The notes: generated by a model from the letters alone, not told the origin. A stretch of DNA of 64,000 nt from an uncultured Sphingomonadaceae bacterium (GCA_947497085.1 CANMFE010000001.1:744001-808000), one strand, 5' to 3'; positions 49,953-59,372 are shown, numbered from the stretch's first letter. Numbers and translations are program-made.

Positions 49953-51380
49953 ATGAAATATACGCATGATGCACTTGTGATCGGCGCAGGATCAGCGGGG
50001 CTTGTCTCATCCGGTGGCCTTGCCATGCTGGGGCTGAATGTTGCGCTGATCGAACGCAGCGAAATGGGCGGCGATTGTCTCAACTATGGCTGCGTCCCCT
50101 CCAAAGCGATTATCAGCGCCGCGCACCGCGCCGATGATATGCGTAAAGCGGGCAAGTTCGGTATTACCGCAACGGACCCTGAAGTCGATTTTCAGGCAGT
50201 GCATGATCATGTTCATAGTGCCATCGCCACCATTGCGCCCGAAGACAGCCAGGAACGGTTTGAGGAAATAGGCGTCGATGTGATGCGCGGTTCCGCGAGC
50301 TTTGTGAATGACAAAACACTCAAGGTTGCGCTCAACAACGGCGAGACCAGGGAAGTGTCCGCGCCGCGTATTGTGATTGCCACCGGCAGCCGCGCCTTTG
50401 TCCCGCCTATGGAAGGCATTGAAGACGTGGATTACCTGACCAACGAGAACCTGTGGGACCTGACCGAATTGCCCCAACACCTTCTGGTGGTGGGTGGCGG
50501 ACCTATCGGCATGGAAATGGCGCATGCTTTCCGCCTTCTGGGCAGCAAGGTCACAGTCGCCACCATCGGCCGCCCCTTTCCCAAGGATGATGACGAAGCG
50601 GCAGAGATTGTTATCGAGCGGCTGAAGGCTGATGGCATTACCATCCTTGAGGATGCGCGGGGCAGCAGAGTATCCCAGACGAATGGCACCATCACACTGA
50701 CACTGGAAGATGGCCGTGAACTGACCGGCTCGCACCTGTTGATAGCAACAGGCCGCGAAGTGAATTTTGATGGGCTGGATCTGGAAAATGCGGGCGTGGA
50801 ATATGATCGGGGAGGCATCAGGGTCGATGCGCGCCGCCGCACCAACAGGAAACACATATATGCCATTGGCGATTGCCGCCCGGGCCCGCGCTTTACGCAT
50901 AGCTCAGGCTATGAAGGGTCCAACATGGTCCTGGAAATCGGCCTGGGCCTGCCCAGCAAGGTCGATTATTCAGCACTGCCATGGGTCACCTATGTCGACC
51001 CCGAACTGGCGCATGTCGGCATGACCGAGAAAGAAGCCCGCAAAAAGCATGGCGACAGGATCACGGTGTGGAAATCCGAGTTTTCGCACAATGACCGCGC
51101 GATAACCGAACAGGAAACCGAAGGCTTTGTCAAAATCATCAAAAAAGGCGGCAAGGTACTGGGCGCAACAATTGTCGGCAAGCATGCGGGCGACCAGTTG
51201 CTGCCCTGGTCAATGGCGATCAAGGGCAAGTCCTCGACTTTCGGCATGGCCAGCCTGATCGTGCCCTATCCCAACCGATCCGAACACAGCAAGGATGTGG
51301 CGTTCAAATCGGATGAAGCCAAAGTGTTCAACACATGGTCACGCGGCTGGGCCGGATTTTTGGCAAGGCTGCGGAGATAA
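49953..51380 (+). CDS. MerA/lipoamide-dehydrogenase-like flavoprotein
   Basis: 475 residues, pyridine nucleotide-disulfide oxidoreductase. FAD motif IGAGSAG, redox CLNYGC (Cys42, Cys47), NAD motif VVGGGPIGME, second FAD motif YAIGDC. The usual C-terminal HPTxxE base is PYPNRSE here. Lacks an N-terminal HMA and C-terminal CC of true MerA. A redox partner or As reducing role in the cluster is inferred. The gene is divergent from arsM and upstream of the radical SAM gene. Confidence 0.85.
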   Translation: MKYTHDALVIGAGSAGLVSSGGLAMLGLNVALIERSEMGGDCLNYGCVPSKAIISAAHRADDMRKAGKFGITATDPEVDFQAVHDHVHSAIATIAPEDSQERFEEIGVDVMRGSASFVNDKTLKVALNNGETREVSAPRIVIATGSRAFVPPMEGIEDVDYLTNENLWDLTELPQHLLVVGGGPIGMEMAHAFRLLGSKVTVATIGRPFPKDDDEAAEIVIERLKADGITILEDARGSRVSQTNGTITLTLEDGRELTGSHLLIATGREVNFDGLDLENAGVEYDRGGIRVDARRRTNRKHIYAIGDCRPGPRFTHSSGYEGSNMVLEIGLGLPSKVDYSALPWVTYVDPELAHVGMTEKEARKKHGDRITVWKSEFSHNDRAITEQETEGFVKIIKKGGKVLGATIVGKHAGDQLLPWSMAIKGKSSTFGMASLIVPYPNRSEHSKDVAFKSDEAKVFNTWSRGWAGFLARLRR

Positions 51381-51465
51381 GATGATTGCAGATTGCTTAC
51401 ACAGCCTCTCCCTTGAGGGAGAGGAAATAGAGAATAGAGAAAATAGGATTTGACGGAGACCCAAA

Positions 51466-52443
51466 ATCGCCACTGCCCCTCAACAACAGAGCCCGTTTCA
51501 AATAGACGAACGCACTCCGCTGGACCCGGCAAAGTTTCGTGACCCCAATATCACCGCCAAAGGCGAAAAACGTGCGTCTGTCGATCTGCGCGGCTTGGAA
51601 ACACTCTGGATCAACACGGGTACGCTCTGCAACCTTGCCTGTATTTCCTGCTATATCGAAAGCAGCCCGCGCAATGATGCGCTGGTCTATATCAGCCATG
51701 CGGAAGTGACAGAATATCTGGATGAGATAGCACGCGAGAACCTGCCCACACGGGAAATTGCCTTTACGGGCGGCGAACCGTTTATGAATCCCGATATACT
51801 GCAAATACTCGAAACCTGTCTTGAACGCGGTTTTCAGGTGCTGGTGCTGTCCAATGCCATGCGGCCGATGCAGCGGCATTATGATGCGCTGCTGGCGCTG
51901 CATGAAGCCTATGGCGATGCCCTGACCGTGCGCGTAAGCCTTGATTATTACACGCAGGAAATCCACGAGCGCGAACGCGGGCCGGGTAGCTGGGACAAGG
52001 GTATTGCCGGCCTGAAATGGCTATCGGGCAACGGGTTCAGCATTGCCGTGGCGGGTCGTCATCTGGGCGACGAGAGTGATGCAGATGCACGGCACGGTTA
52101 TGCTAGGCTATTCGCAGGCGAAAATATCAGCATCAACGCTGACGATATGGAACAGTTGGTGTTGTTCCCTGAAATGGATGCCAGCGCTGACATCCCCGAA
52201 ATCACCACCGATTGCTGGGACATATTGGATGTGAAACCGGCAAGCATCATGTGCGCTTCCAGCCGCATGGTGGTAAAACACAAGGGCGCCGATAAGCCCA
52301 CCGTGGCGGCGTGCACATTGCTACCCTATGCGGCGGAGTTTGATATGGGACAGACGCTGAAAAAAGCATCACGCGCCGTAAAGCTCAACCACCCGCACTG
52401 CGCGCGATTCTGCGTCCTGGGCGGCGCAAGCTGTTCGGCCTGA
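51466..52443 (+). CDS. Radical SAM enzyme with a non-standard start, ArsS-like role proposed
   Basis: The 4Fe-4S motif is CNLACISC (CxxxCxxC), with a GGE-type GEPFMNPDI segment for SAM binding and a Cys-rich C-terminus (CARFCVLGGASC). The first normal start codon is TTG 51595, only 11 codons before the motif and without a ribosome site; the frame is open and looks coding (PLDPAKFRDPN...) back to 51454. ATC at 51466 sits 7 bases after CGGAG, so I use it: about 325 residues. Its signature differs from the ArsS family I know (CNQACxHCH type). Adjacent to arsM, MerA-like and MTAP genes. Confidence 0.75.
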   Translation: MATAPQQQSPFQIDERTPLDPAKFRDPNITAKGEKRASVDLRGLETLWINTGTLCNLACISCYIESSPRNDALVYISHAEVTEYLDEIARENLPTREIAFTGGEPFMNPDILQILETCLERGFQVLVLSNAMRPMQRHYDALLALHEAYGDALTVRVSLDYYTQEIHERERGPGSWDKGIAGLKWLSGNGFSIAVAGRHLGDESDADARHGYARLFAGENISINADDMEQLVLFPEMDASADIPEITTDCWDILDVKPASIMCASSRMVVKHKGADKPTVAACTLLPYAAEFDMGQTLKKASRAVKLNHPHCARFCVLGGASCSA

Positions 52444-52454
52444 AATCCATCAAA

Positions 52455-52614
52455 TCCCTCTCCCTGAGGGAGAGGATATGGAGACTTGCCAGCTTGCTGG
52501 TTAGTCGGAATTGGTGAGGGTGTAAGGGCTATCTGTGGCGCATAACCCCCTCACCCACTGCGACTAGGCGGCAAGCCGCCAAGTCTCGCTGCCCTCTCCC
52601 CGATGGGGAGAGGT
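52455..52614. repeat. Palindromic repeat (CCTCTCCC...GGGAGAGG type)
   Basis: CTCTCCCTGAGGGAGAGG at the left and CCCTCTCCCCGATGGGGAGAGG at the right, with inverted internal segments (GGAGACTTGCC / GGCAAGCCGCCAAGTCTC). A shorter relative is at 51407-51424. It fills the gap between the convergent radical SAM and MTAP genes. Confidence 0.6.
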
Positions 52615-53481
52615 TCAATCCAAGGCCCGCCCCGCCACAGCATCCAACCTGGCAAGCAGTCCTGGATCACGTGCATCCGGTGCGGTAATCATTGCAAAAT
52701 CGAGACAGGTGTCGATCGGGCTCGCCTCGCGTTTTTCCGGCAGCATTTCCGACAGTTTTATCACTGCCTGCCGTGCGCGGTCGCTATTGGTCTGCATCTG
52801 CGCAATTACCGCGCTCACTTCGACCGCATCCTCGCCTTCGCGCCAGCAGTCATAATCGGTCACCATGCCAATCAGCGCATAGGGCAACTCCGCCTCGCGT
52901 GCCAGCTTTGCCTCTGGCATGGCAGTCATACCGATCACGTCGCAGCCCCAGCCACGGTACATATGGCTTTCCGCGCGCGATGAGAATTGCGGGCCTTCCA
53001 TCGCCAGATAAGTGCCGCCGCGATGCACATCCGCGCCTGCCGCCTGTGCAGCCTGCTCCGCCATATCGGACAGACGCGGACACACAGGATCGGCCATCGA
53101 TACATGCGCCACCATGCCATTGCCGAAAAAGCTCTTTTCCCGGTTCACGGTGCGATCGATAAACTGGTCCACCACCACGAATTTGCCCGGCGCCAATTCT
53201 TCCCGCAGCGAACCTATCGCGGAAATCGCCAGCACGTCAGTGCAGCCCGCACGTTTGAGCACATCAATATTGGCACGCGCATTCAGGTCAGTCGGCGATA
53301 TCCGGTGGCCCTTGCCATGTCGCGGCAGGAATACGAATTTATGGCCGTTGAGCGTGCCCATGGTCAGCGCATCGGATGCTTCACCAAACGGGCTTTCAAT
53401 ACGAATTTCCTGCACATTTTCAAGACCATCAATCGCATACAGGCCCGACCCGCCGATCACGCCAATTGTCCATTCGCTCAT
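52615..53481 (-). CDS. mtnP: S-methyl-5'-thioadenosine phosphorylase
   Basis: 288 residues, PNP/MTAP family. GVIGGSGLY, LPRHGKGH phosphate-site segment, ISAIGSL, and the adenine-site MTDYDCW are visible. It splits MTA to adenine and 5-methylthioribose-1-phosphate. In the arsenic module, a 5'-deoxy-5'-dimethylarsinoyl adenosine would be an MTA-like substrate (inference). Its ATG follows the cytochrome gene stop directly, so it also belongs to that operon. Confidence 0.92.
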   Translation of the reverse strand: MSEWTIGVIGGSGLYAIDGLENVQEIRIESPFGEASDALTMGTLNGHKFVFLPRHGKGHRISPTDLNARANIDVLKRAGCTDVLAISAIGSLREELAPGKFVVVDQFIDRTVNREKSFFGNGMVAHVSMADPVCPRLSDMAEQAAQAAGADVHRGGTYLAMEGPQFSSRAESHMYRGWGCDVIGMTAMPEAKLAREAELPYALIGMVTDYDCWREGEDAVEVSAVIAQMQTNSDRARQAVIKLSEMLPEKREASPIDTCLDFAMITAPDARDPGLLARLDAVAGRALD

Positions 53482-54537
53482 TCAGTCGTCACTTTCTGTG
53501 TCTATGGTTCCATTCGCATCCATGGCAGATATCCATTCACGGATAAGCGCAACACCTTCATCATGTATAATCGAGCGCCCGAGTTCAGGCATAGCGATGC
53601 CGGGATCGGTGCTGTCCATCCGGTAAGTGAAAATCGAGGCATCAGCATCGCCCGGCGCAATCGCAAATTCACGCCCGCCGCTGCCGCGCCCCGCCGCCAC
53701 CGGGCGCTTGCCGATGCCCAATGCCACTTTACCCGTTTCCTCAAATCCCAGGAAAAGACCGGAATTGCTCGCCGGTCCGTTATGCGTATGACAATGCGCG
53801 CAATTGATGTCGAGATAGGCCCGAGCGCGGTCATTCAGCGAGAATTTCTTGTCCGAATAGCCGGGCATCATCGCGAATACCGCCATATCCTTGTCCAGCC
53901 AGCCGCGATCCTGCCAGATACCAATCTGCACGCCATCATCCATATTACGGAGTTTAGGGCCAATCGGCACAAGCTTGCCGCCCAGTTCGTGGCATCCCTT
54001 GCACTGGTTCTTATTGGGTACAGCATAGCTTATATCGCGTTTTGCACCTGACGGGTCGGTAAAACTGACCGGCATACGCCTGCCCGCAACCTTTAGTGTC
54101 GCGTCTTTGGCGTCGGCATCCCAAACATAAGGCAGGGCAATCCAGCCATCCGCACGATGCAGCAAAACCCGGGTTTCCAGCAGTCTGACGCCATCACCAT
54201 CGGGATCATCATAACCGAAGCTCTTGATAAGCGCGCTGCCTACCGGGAACAGCAAGCGTCCATTATCGCCTGTTTCCACGCGCCCGCCCGCCGGGATATA
54301 GGCATAGCGAAATTTGCGCGCATAGTCGGTAAACAGCGGTGAATTAAGCTTATAAGGCTGCACCATAGAGGCTGGCTGTTTCGCGGCGCTGTCCGTAAAA
54401 AAGCCAAAATCGGACAACTTGCGCGGCAGTGTGTCGCCGACAATAAGCGCATCATTCACTTTAGGAACAGGCTGCGCAGTTAACGCCGCACTCACCAGCA
54501 CTCCACAGGCAGTCAGCAAGGCGAAAAGCCGCATCAC
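53482..54537 (-). CDS. Diheme c-type cytochrome, TIGR03806 (SO2930) family
   Basis: 351 residues. Signal peptide ending TAQP; two heme motifs CKGCH (Cys179-His183) and CAHCH (Cys246-His250). The family is typically partnered with a parallel beta-helix protein (TIGR03805), as here with a four-base overlap. Periplasmic electron carrier; physiological substrate unknown. Confidence 0.85.
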   Translation of the reverse strand: MMRLFALLTACGVLVSAALTAQPVPKVNDALIVGDTLPRKLSDFGFFTDSAAKQPASMVQPYKLNSPLFTDYARKFRYAYIPAGGRVETGDNGRLLFPVGSALIKSFGYDDPDGDGVRLLETRVLLHRADGWIALPYVWDADAKDATLKVAGRRMPVSFTDPSGAKRDISYAVPNKNQCKGCHELGGKLVPIGPKLRNMDDGVQIGIWQDRGWLDKDMAVFAMMPGYSDKKFSLNDRARAYLDINCAHCHTHNGPASNSGLFLGFEETGKVALGIGKRPVAAGRGSGGREFAIAPGDADASIFTYRMDSTDPGIAMPELGRSIIHDEGVALIREWISAMDANGTIDTESDD

Positions 54538-55733
54538 CTGATCGCCGCTTCCATTGCTTCAGGCATGGTGATGACCGGCAATATACGCGCTGCGTCACCT
54601 GCAAGCTCCACTATATCGGGCTTAGCCTGCTCTAATGGCGTATCAGGCGCAGCCAGACCCAGTGTCAGCACCTGCACCGCATCATCACTCGCAATCTTGC
54701 TACCTGATCCGTCCCAGAGGATTGGCGGAATAGAGCCGCCCATCGCCTTCGCGGCCTGCTCCAGTCCGCGATAACCAGGGGTATAGCCTGCCTTGCCATG
54801 CCGGTTCATGCTGATCCGCACGTTGGCCGGTACAGGTTGGTAGTTTTCATCATTGAATTCAAAGCGATAACCGGTAATGATGATATTGGATGTCGCATTG
54901 TCGCTCAAGACATTGCCAAAAATCTCGACATGGCTGTTCGCCATCACCATCACGCCGGTACCTGCCGGTACGCCAGCAACAATGTTCCCCTTAGGTGCAA
55001 AATTCGGCGTATCGTTATGGGTGATGCGGTTGGAAAAAACCCGCACATTGCGGCCGCCCTGCTGCGGCAGGTTTGGCAGATCGAACACCAGCACGCCGCC
55101 CGTATTGTGCATCGCGATATTTGAGAAGACATCTGCATCATAGCTGTTTTCAATTTCTATGCCTGCTACATTGAACAGCGCCTTGCTGTTTCGCACGATG
55201 ATATTACGCGACTGACCCACATAAATACCCGCATCGGAGGCGCCGATAGCAACTGCTTTGTCGATCAGTACATTTTCTGATTCCACCGGATAAATGCCAT
55301 AGGCACCATTGGTTTCTCTCGGCCCGCCGGTCCATTCCACGCGCACATTATAATAGACGATATTATCCGCGCCCTTGGATTTAATGCCATCGCCGCGTGT
55401 GTCCTCTACCGCGAAATCGCGCAGCACGACATTATCCGATGTTACGAGCAGACCTTCACCTGCCCCCTGCTGATTGCTGAAGCTTAGCACCGATTTATCG
55501 GCGCCGCTTCCACGCACAGTGACATTGTCTATATCCAATGACAGGCCATCGGTCAGGTCAAACCGGCCCACGCCGATTACGACAGCATCTCCAGGCTCCG
55601 CCAGTATCAATGCTTCCTGCAAGCGTTCTTGTGCGTTTTCGCCAGCCTCCACCATGATGTTTTTTGCACAGGCGGGCTGCACCATGGCCATGGCGGTTCC
55701 AGCTGCCATCGCGCTCTTCCATATATTGTGCAT
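54534..55733 (-). CDS. Exported parallel beta-helix protein, TIGR03805-like
   Basis: 399 residues. Signal peptide about 1-23 (ending ACAKN), then regular beta-helix repeats with Asn/Asp ladders, e.g. SENVLIDKAVAIGASD and SRNIIVRNSKALFN, of the right-handed beta-helix type. Often linked with polysaccharide or unknown ligand binding. Partner of the diheme cytochrome gene. Confidence 0.82.
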   Translation of the reverse strand: MHNIWKSAMAAGTAMAMVQPACAKNIMVEAGENAQERLQEALILAEPGDAVVIGVGRFDLTDGLSLDIDNVTVRGSGADKSVLSFSNQQGAGEGLLVTSDNVVLRDFAVEDTRGDGIKSKGADNIVYYNVRVEWTGGPRETNGAYGIYPVESENVLIDKAVAIGASDAGIYVGQSRNIIVRNSKALFNVAGIEIENSYDADVFSNIAMHNTGGVLVFDLPNLPQQGGRNVRVFSNRITHNDTPNFAPKGNIVAGVPAGTGVMVMANSHVEIFGNVLSDNATSNIIITGYRFEFNDENYQPVPANVRISMNRHGKAGYTPGYRGLEQAAKAMGGSIPPILWDGSGSKIASDDAVQVLTLGLAAPDTPLEQAKPDIVELAGDAARILPVITMPEAMEAAIR

Positions 55734-55849
55734 TCAGCCACTCCTTGATATTTTTTGCATATGCCTGCCATGAATGTGTAACCATAGGTTCAGCCGCAGC
55801 GTATTATGGACATAGGCTATACCGTAATCTTGATAAGGACAATGCCCGC

Positions 55850-56278
55850 ATGCTGAAACACCTGCTTCCCGCCAGTTTTGTGGTGGCCGCAACGATAGCC
55901 GCATCAACGCCCGCAGCGGCCAAGGCTCCAATCGAGGGACGCTGGGTGACACAGGACAAGGACGCGATTATCGAGATCAAGCCATGCGGCAACACCATTT
56001 GCGGACGCATTGTCCGTTTCCTGGTCGCACCGCCCACACCCAATCCGAAAGATACTGAAAACCCCAATCCCAAATTGCGCAAACGCCCCATTATGGGCAT
56101 GGCGGTTCTATCTGGATTCAGGGTTGAAAAAGCTGACAGGTATCGCGGCAGGATTTATGACCCCAAGGCAGGCAAAACGTATAAATCATTCCTGTCAGTG
56201 CGTAAGAATGGTACCCTGAAAGTACAAGGATGCATCGGTCCGTTCTGCCAGTCACAAACCTGGCGGCGGGCGAGATAA
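55850..56278 (+). CDS. DUF2147 family exported protein
   Basis: 142 residues. Signal peptide ending PAAAKA; the DUF2147 core has EGRWVTQDKDAIIEI, CGNTICGRIV and GRIYDPKAGKTYKSF. Two Cys residues in CGNTIC and further Cys in GCIGPFC suggest disulfides. Function unknown. ATG 55850; divergent from the beta-helix gene. Confidence 0.85.
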   Translation: MLKHLLPASFVVAATIAASTPAAAKAPIEGRWVTQDKDAIIEIKPCGNTICGRIVRFLVAPPTPNPKDTENPNPKLRKRPIMGMAVLSGFRVEKADRYRGRIYDPKAGKTYKSFLSVRKNGTLKVQGCIGPFCQSQTWRRAR

Positions 56279-56301
56279 AAGATAATAATGAATTATTACG
56301 C

Positions 56302-56391
56302 GTCATTCCCGGCTTGACCGGGAATCTATCTCACAACAACTGCATATGAACGCAGGCCTGCGAGATAGATTCCCGCTTTCGCGGGAATGAC
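56302..56391. repeat. GTCATTCCCGC-type inverted repeat
   Basis: GTCATTCCCG at 56302 is mirrored by CGGGAATGAC ending at 56391, with internal ATCTATCTC/GAGATAGAT arms. A widespread intergenic repeat type in sphingomonads. Confidence 0.65.
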
Positions 56392-56400
56392 AATATAGCC

Positions 56401-56526
56401 TGCGTTGAACCGCGCGGTACCGGAGTCTCCCCCGCCCAGCCTCTCGATATACTAGCAGGTTACACTATTGGGAGGTTGGGCGGGGGAGCGGGCTGGTGCC
56501 GCAACGTGAGCGAAAGCGAACAGATA
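56401..56526. repeat. Dispersed long-palindrome element, copy 2
   Basis: Bases 56427-56488 match 5099-5160 of copy 1 at 58 of 62 positions without gaps. The stem differences fall where base pairing remains as G-U in a rightward RNA. The left flank 56401-56430 matches 5009-5038. Confidence 0.7.
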
Positions 56527-56568
56527 AAATCCGGGCTGGTACGGCTGCGCTTCAATGCAAGTAAGCCT

Positions 56569-57204
56569 TTAAGCCAGTATCCCCGCCATGATGATATCGA
56601 TGGTATGCTGTCGGTACGCATCGCGCATTGCCTCGGTCACACCTTCCTGATCATAACAGTGCCTGAGCACCAACCGCGCGGAAAAGAAGCGATCAGCCGC
56701 ACCGGTGACCGTGAAATTAAACAGTTGCGGATCAATATCGCGAAACACACCGGTTTTCACGCCCTCGCTGATAAGCGTGTCATAAATACCTGAGATAGGA
56801 CGCAGATATTTATTCGCGATTTCCTTTGCATCCTTGGGCGAGGCATCGCGAACCATCCGCATCAGCAGGCGGTTGAGATAGGGATAATTATAGTAGGTAT
56901 CGATCACAGCCCCGATATGCAGGCGGATCTTGTCTTCCGGCGGCATATCCTTGGCCACCAGTGCATCGAGTCCGGTGATGATGTTGTGCATGTCCCTGTC
57001 GAGCAGCGCGAGCATAAGCCCCTGCTTATTGCCAAAATAATATTTGACCAATGCGCTGTTCAACCCGGCGCGCAATGACAGTTCGCTGAGTGATATATCC
57101 ACCGTGTCCCCGTCGCGCATAATCATGCTCGCGGCTTCCAGCAACTGTTCGCGCGCACCTTCCTGTGCAACATCTTTGTTCCTGCTATTTTCCGTTACGG
57201 CCAA
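56569..57204 (-). CDS. TetR-family regulator
   Basis: 211 residues. N-terminal helix-turn-helix (about 20-62) with SLSELSLRAGLNSALVKYYFGNKQGL; C-terminal ligand domain. It lies upstream of the leftward acyl-CoA genes and is a candidate regulator of the operators at 59393 and 62648. Confidence 0.88.
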   Translation of the reverse strand: MAVTENSRNKDVAQEGAREQLLEAASMIMRDGDTVDISLSELSLRAGLNSALVKYYFGNKQGLMLALLDRDMHNIITGLDALVAKDMPPEDKIRLHIGAVIDTYYNYPYLNRLLMRMVRDASPKDAKEIANKYLRPISGIYDTLISEGVKTGVFRDIDPQLFNFTVTGAADRFFSARLVLRHCYDQEGVTEAMRDAYRQHTIDIIMAGILA

Positions 57205-57319
57205 CTGCCAATCCCCTCATATTGATGCGCATAGTGGCGGCTAATGCAAGGCTAGTCAATGCATCTTAAACGCCCGGTTAAATCAGCTTGCTACGCTCCC
57301 TGATGTTGCCCCATAGGCC

Positions 57320-58102
57320 TTAGCGCGGAGCCATGCGGATGCCGCCATCAAGCCGCACATCCTCACCATTGAAATAGCCGGTTTCTATCATGCACAGCGC
57401 CAGCTTTGCATATTCGCCCGGCTGGCCAAGGCGCGCGGGATGCGGCACCATCGCGCCCAGCGCGTCGCGCACATGATCGGGCGCACCGGCAAGCAGCGGC
57501 GTGTCGAAAATACCCGGCAGGATTGTGTTGACGCGAATGCCTTCGCGCGACAGATCGCGGGCAATGGGAAGCGTCATGCCAACCACGCCGCCTTTCGACG
57601 CACTATACGCCGCCTGCCCTATCTGGCCATCTTCCGCCGCCACCGATGCCGTGTTGACCATCGCGCCGCGATCACCGCATTCCAATGGATCAAGCGTGAG
57701 CATTCCCGCCGCGGACTTGGCGATACAGCGGAACGTACCAACAAGGTTGACCTGAATAACCGTATTGAATGCATCGAGCGGATAATGCTTGATCGAGCCG
57801 TCTTCTTTAGATCGGCCGGCGGTTTTCATCGCACCGCCAATGCCTGCGCAATTGACCAATATGCGTTCCTGCCCGTGAGCTTCGCGCGCTTTGTCAAAAC
57901 CGGCATCAACACTGTCATCATCGGTCACATTTACTTCGCAGAAAACACCGCCCAGCCCGGCAGCCAGCGCCTCGCCTTTTTCCGCATTCAGATCAAACAA
58001 TGCGACTTTCACGCCTTTTTCCGCCAGTGCCGCCGCGGTTGCCGCGCCCAACCCAGATGCACCGCCCGTTACAACCGCTGATATTTCATTGGATAATTTC
58101 AT
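57320..58102 (-). CDS. SDR dehydrogenase, HSD10 (3-hydroxyacyl-CoA dehydrogenase type 2)-like
   Basis: 260 residues. [11 protein letters not shown] at the cofactor site, NCAGIG, catalytic YSASKGG (YxxxK). The pattern, including the DLNAEKGE after beta2 (NAD preference), fits HSD10-like dehydrogenases. Role in the adjacent fatty-acyl or related CoA pathway is inferred. Confidence 0.82.
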   Translation of the reverse strand: MKLSNEISAVVTGGASGLGAATAAALAEKGVKVALFDLNAEKGEALAAGLGGVFCEVNVTDDDSVDAGFDKAREAHGQERILVNCAGIGGAMKTAGRSKEDGSIKHYPLDAFNTVIQVNLVGTFRCIAKSAAGMLTLDPLECGDRGAMVNTASVAAEDGQIGQAAYSASKGGVVGMTLPIARDLSREGIRVNTILPGIFDTPLLAGAPDHVRDALGAMVPHPARLGQPGEYAKLALCMIETGYFNGEDVRLDGGIRMAPR

Positions 58103-58120
58103 AACATCTGTCCTTTTCGT

Positions 58121-58181
58121 ATTCCTGCGAAAGCAGGAATCCAGTTTACAAAAACGCTCTGGGCTCCTGCTTTCGCAGTAG
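58121..58181. repeat. Dispersed palindromic repeat (TCCTGCGAAAGCAGGA type)
   Basis: TTCCTGCGAAAGCAGGAATCCAG is mirrored by GGGCTCCTGCTTTCGCAG. Between the SDR and thiolase genes. Confidence 0.55.
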
Positions 58182-58199
58182 CTCTGGCATTATCTAAAT

Positions 58200-59372
58200 C
58201 TATCCCAATCGCTCGATTATCGTAACATTGGCCTGCCCGCCACCTTCACACATGGTTTGCAGGCCGTATCTTCCGCCGCGCGTTTCAAGCGCGTTCACCA
58301 GCGTCGCCATCAGCTTCGTGCCTGACGCGCCCAGCGGATGGCCAAGCGCAATCGCGCCGCCATGCACGTTGAGCTTCGTGTGGTCACCGCCTGTATGCTG
58401 CATCCACGCCAATGGTACGGGCGCAAAGGCTTCGTTGACTTCATACAGGTCGATATCACCGATTTTCATGCCGGCGCGCTGTAAAGCGCGATCCGTGGCG
58501 AACAAAGGTTCTTCCAGCATGATGACCGGATCACCCGCTGTCACGGTCAAATTGTGGATGCGCGCTCTCGGGGTGAGGCCATGATCTTTCAGTGCCTGTT
58601 CACTCACCACCAGCACGGCGGAAGACCCATCGCAAATCTGGCTGGCATTTGCCGCCGTGATCGTGCCGCCTTCCTGTAGCAATTTAACGCTGCCTATGCT
58701 TTCCATACTGGCGTCAAAGCGGATACCCTCATCGGCTATATGCATCTCACGGCGTTCGGGAGTCTCGATTTCCACTGGCACGATTTCATTCTGAAAATGC
58801 CCGGCTTCAGTCGCGGCAATGGCGCGTTTATGGCTTTCGAGCGCATAGGCGTCGAGATCATCGCGGCTCAGGCCATATTTTTTTGCCATCATTTCCGCAC
58901 CCATAAACTGACTGAACTGGATGCCGGGATAGGCTTGCTCCAGCCGCGGGCTTTTGTTCGTGCCCATACCGGCTTTTTTGAACAAGACTGCGGTCGCACC
59001 CATGGGCACGCGCGTCATGCTTTCTATACCATGTGCCAGCACGATATCCTGCGTCCCGCTCATCACCGCCTGCGCCGCAAACTGGATCGATTGCTGCGAA
59101 GAGCCACACTGACGGTCGATCGACACCGAAGGAATACTGTCGGGCAGTCTCGATGCCAGCACGGCGTTGCGCCCGACATCACCCGACTGCTCACCGCCCT
59201 GCATCACACAGCCGGTAATCACATCCTCAATCGCTGCCGGATCGAAATCATTGCGCTCCGCAATCGCATCCAGCGTCGCCGCGCCCAGATCAACCGGATG
59301 CACACCAGCAAGTCGCCCGCCGCGTCTACCCCCTGCCGTCCGCACCGCATCAACAATATAGGCTGCGCCCAT
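58200..59372 (-). CDS. Acetyl-CoA C-acyltransferase (thiolase)
   Basis: 390 residues. Catalytic Cys in DRQCGSSQQ, His in GGAIALGHPLGASG, and second Cys in MCEGGGQAN. The ending matches thiolases of the steroid/acyl degradation kind. It cuts beta-ketoacyl-CoA. A palindromic operator lies 21 bases before its start. Confidence 0.9.
   Translation of the reverse strand: MGAAYIVDAVRTAGGRRGGRLAGVHPVDLGAATLDAIAERNDFDPAAIEDVITGCVMQGGEQSGDVGRNAVLASRLPDSIPSVSIDRQCGSSQQSIQFAAQAVMSGTQDIVLAHGIESMTRVPMGATAVLFKKAGMGTNKSPRLEQAYPGIQFSQFMGAEMMAKKYGLSRDDLDAYALESHKRAIAATEAGHFQNEIVPVEIETPERREMHIADEGIRFDASMESIGSVKLLQEGGTITAANASQICDGSSAVLVVSEQALKDHGLTPRARIHNLTVTAGDPVIMLEEPLFATDRALQRAGMKIGDIDLYEVNEAFAPVPLAWMQHTGGDHTKLNVHGGAIALGHPLGASGTKLMATLVNALETRGGRYGLQTMCEGGGQANVTIIERLG

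Noticed and set aside
52987..54051. 354-residue open frame opposite mtnP and the cytochrome gene
   Set aside because: Antisense to genes with clear motifs; no features of its own.
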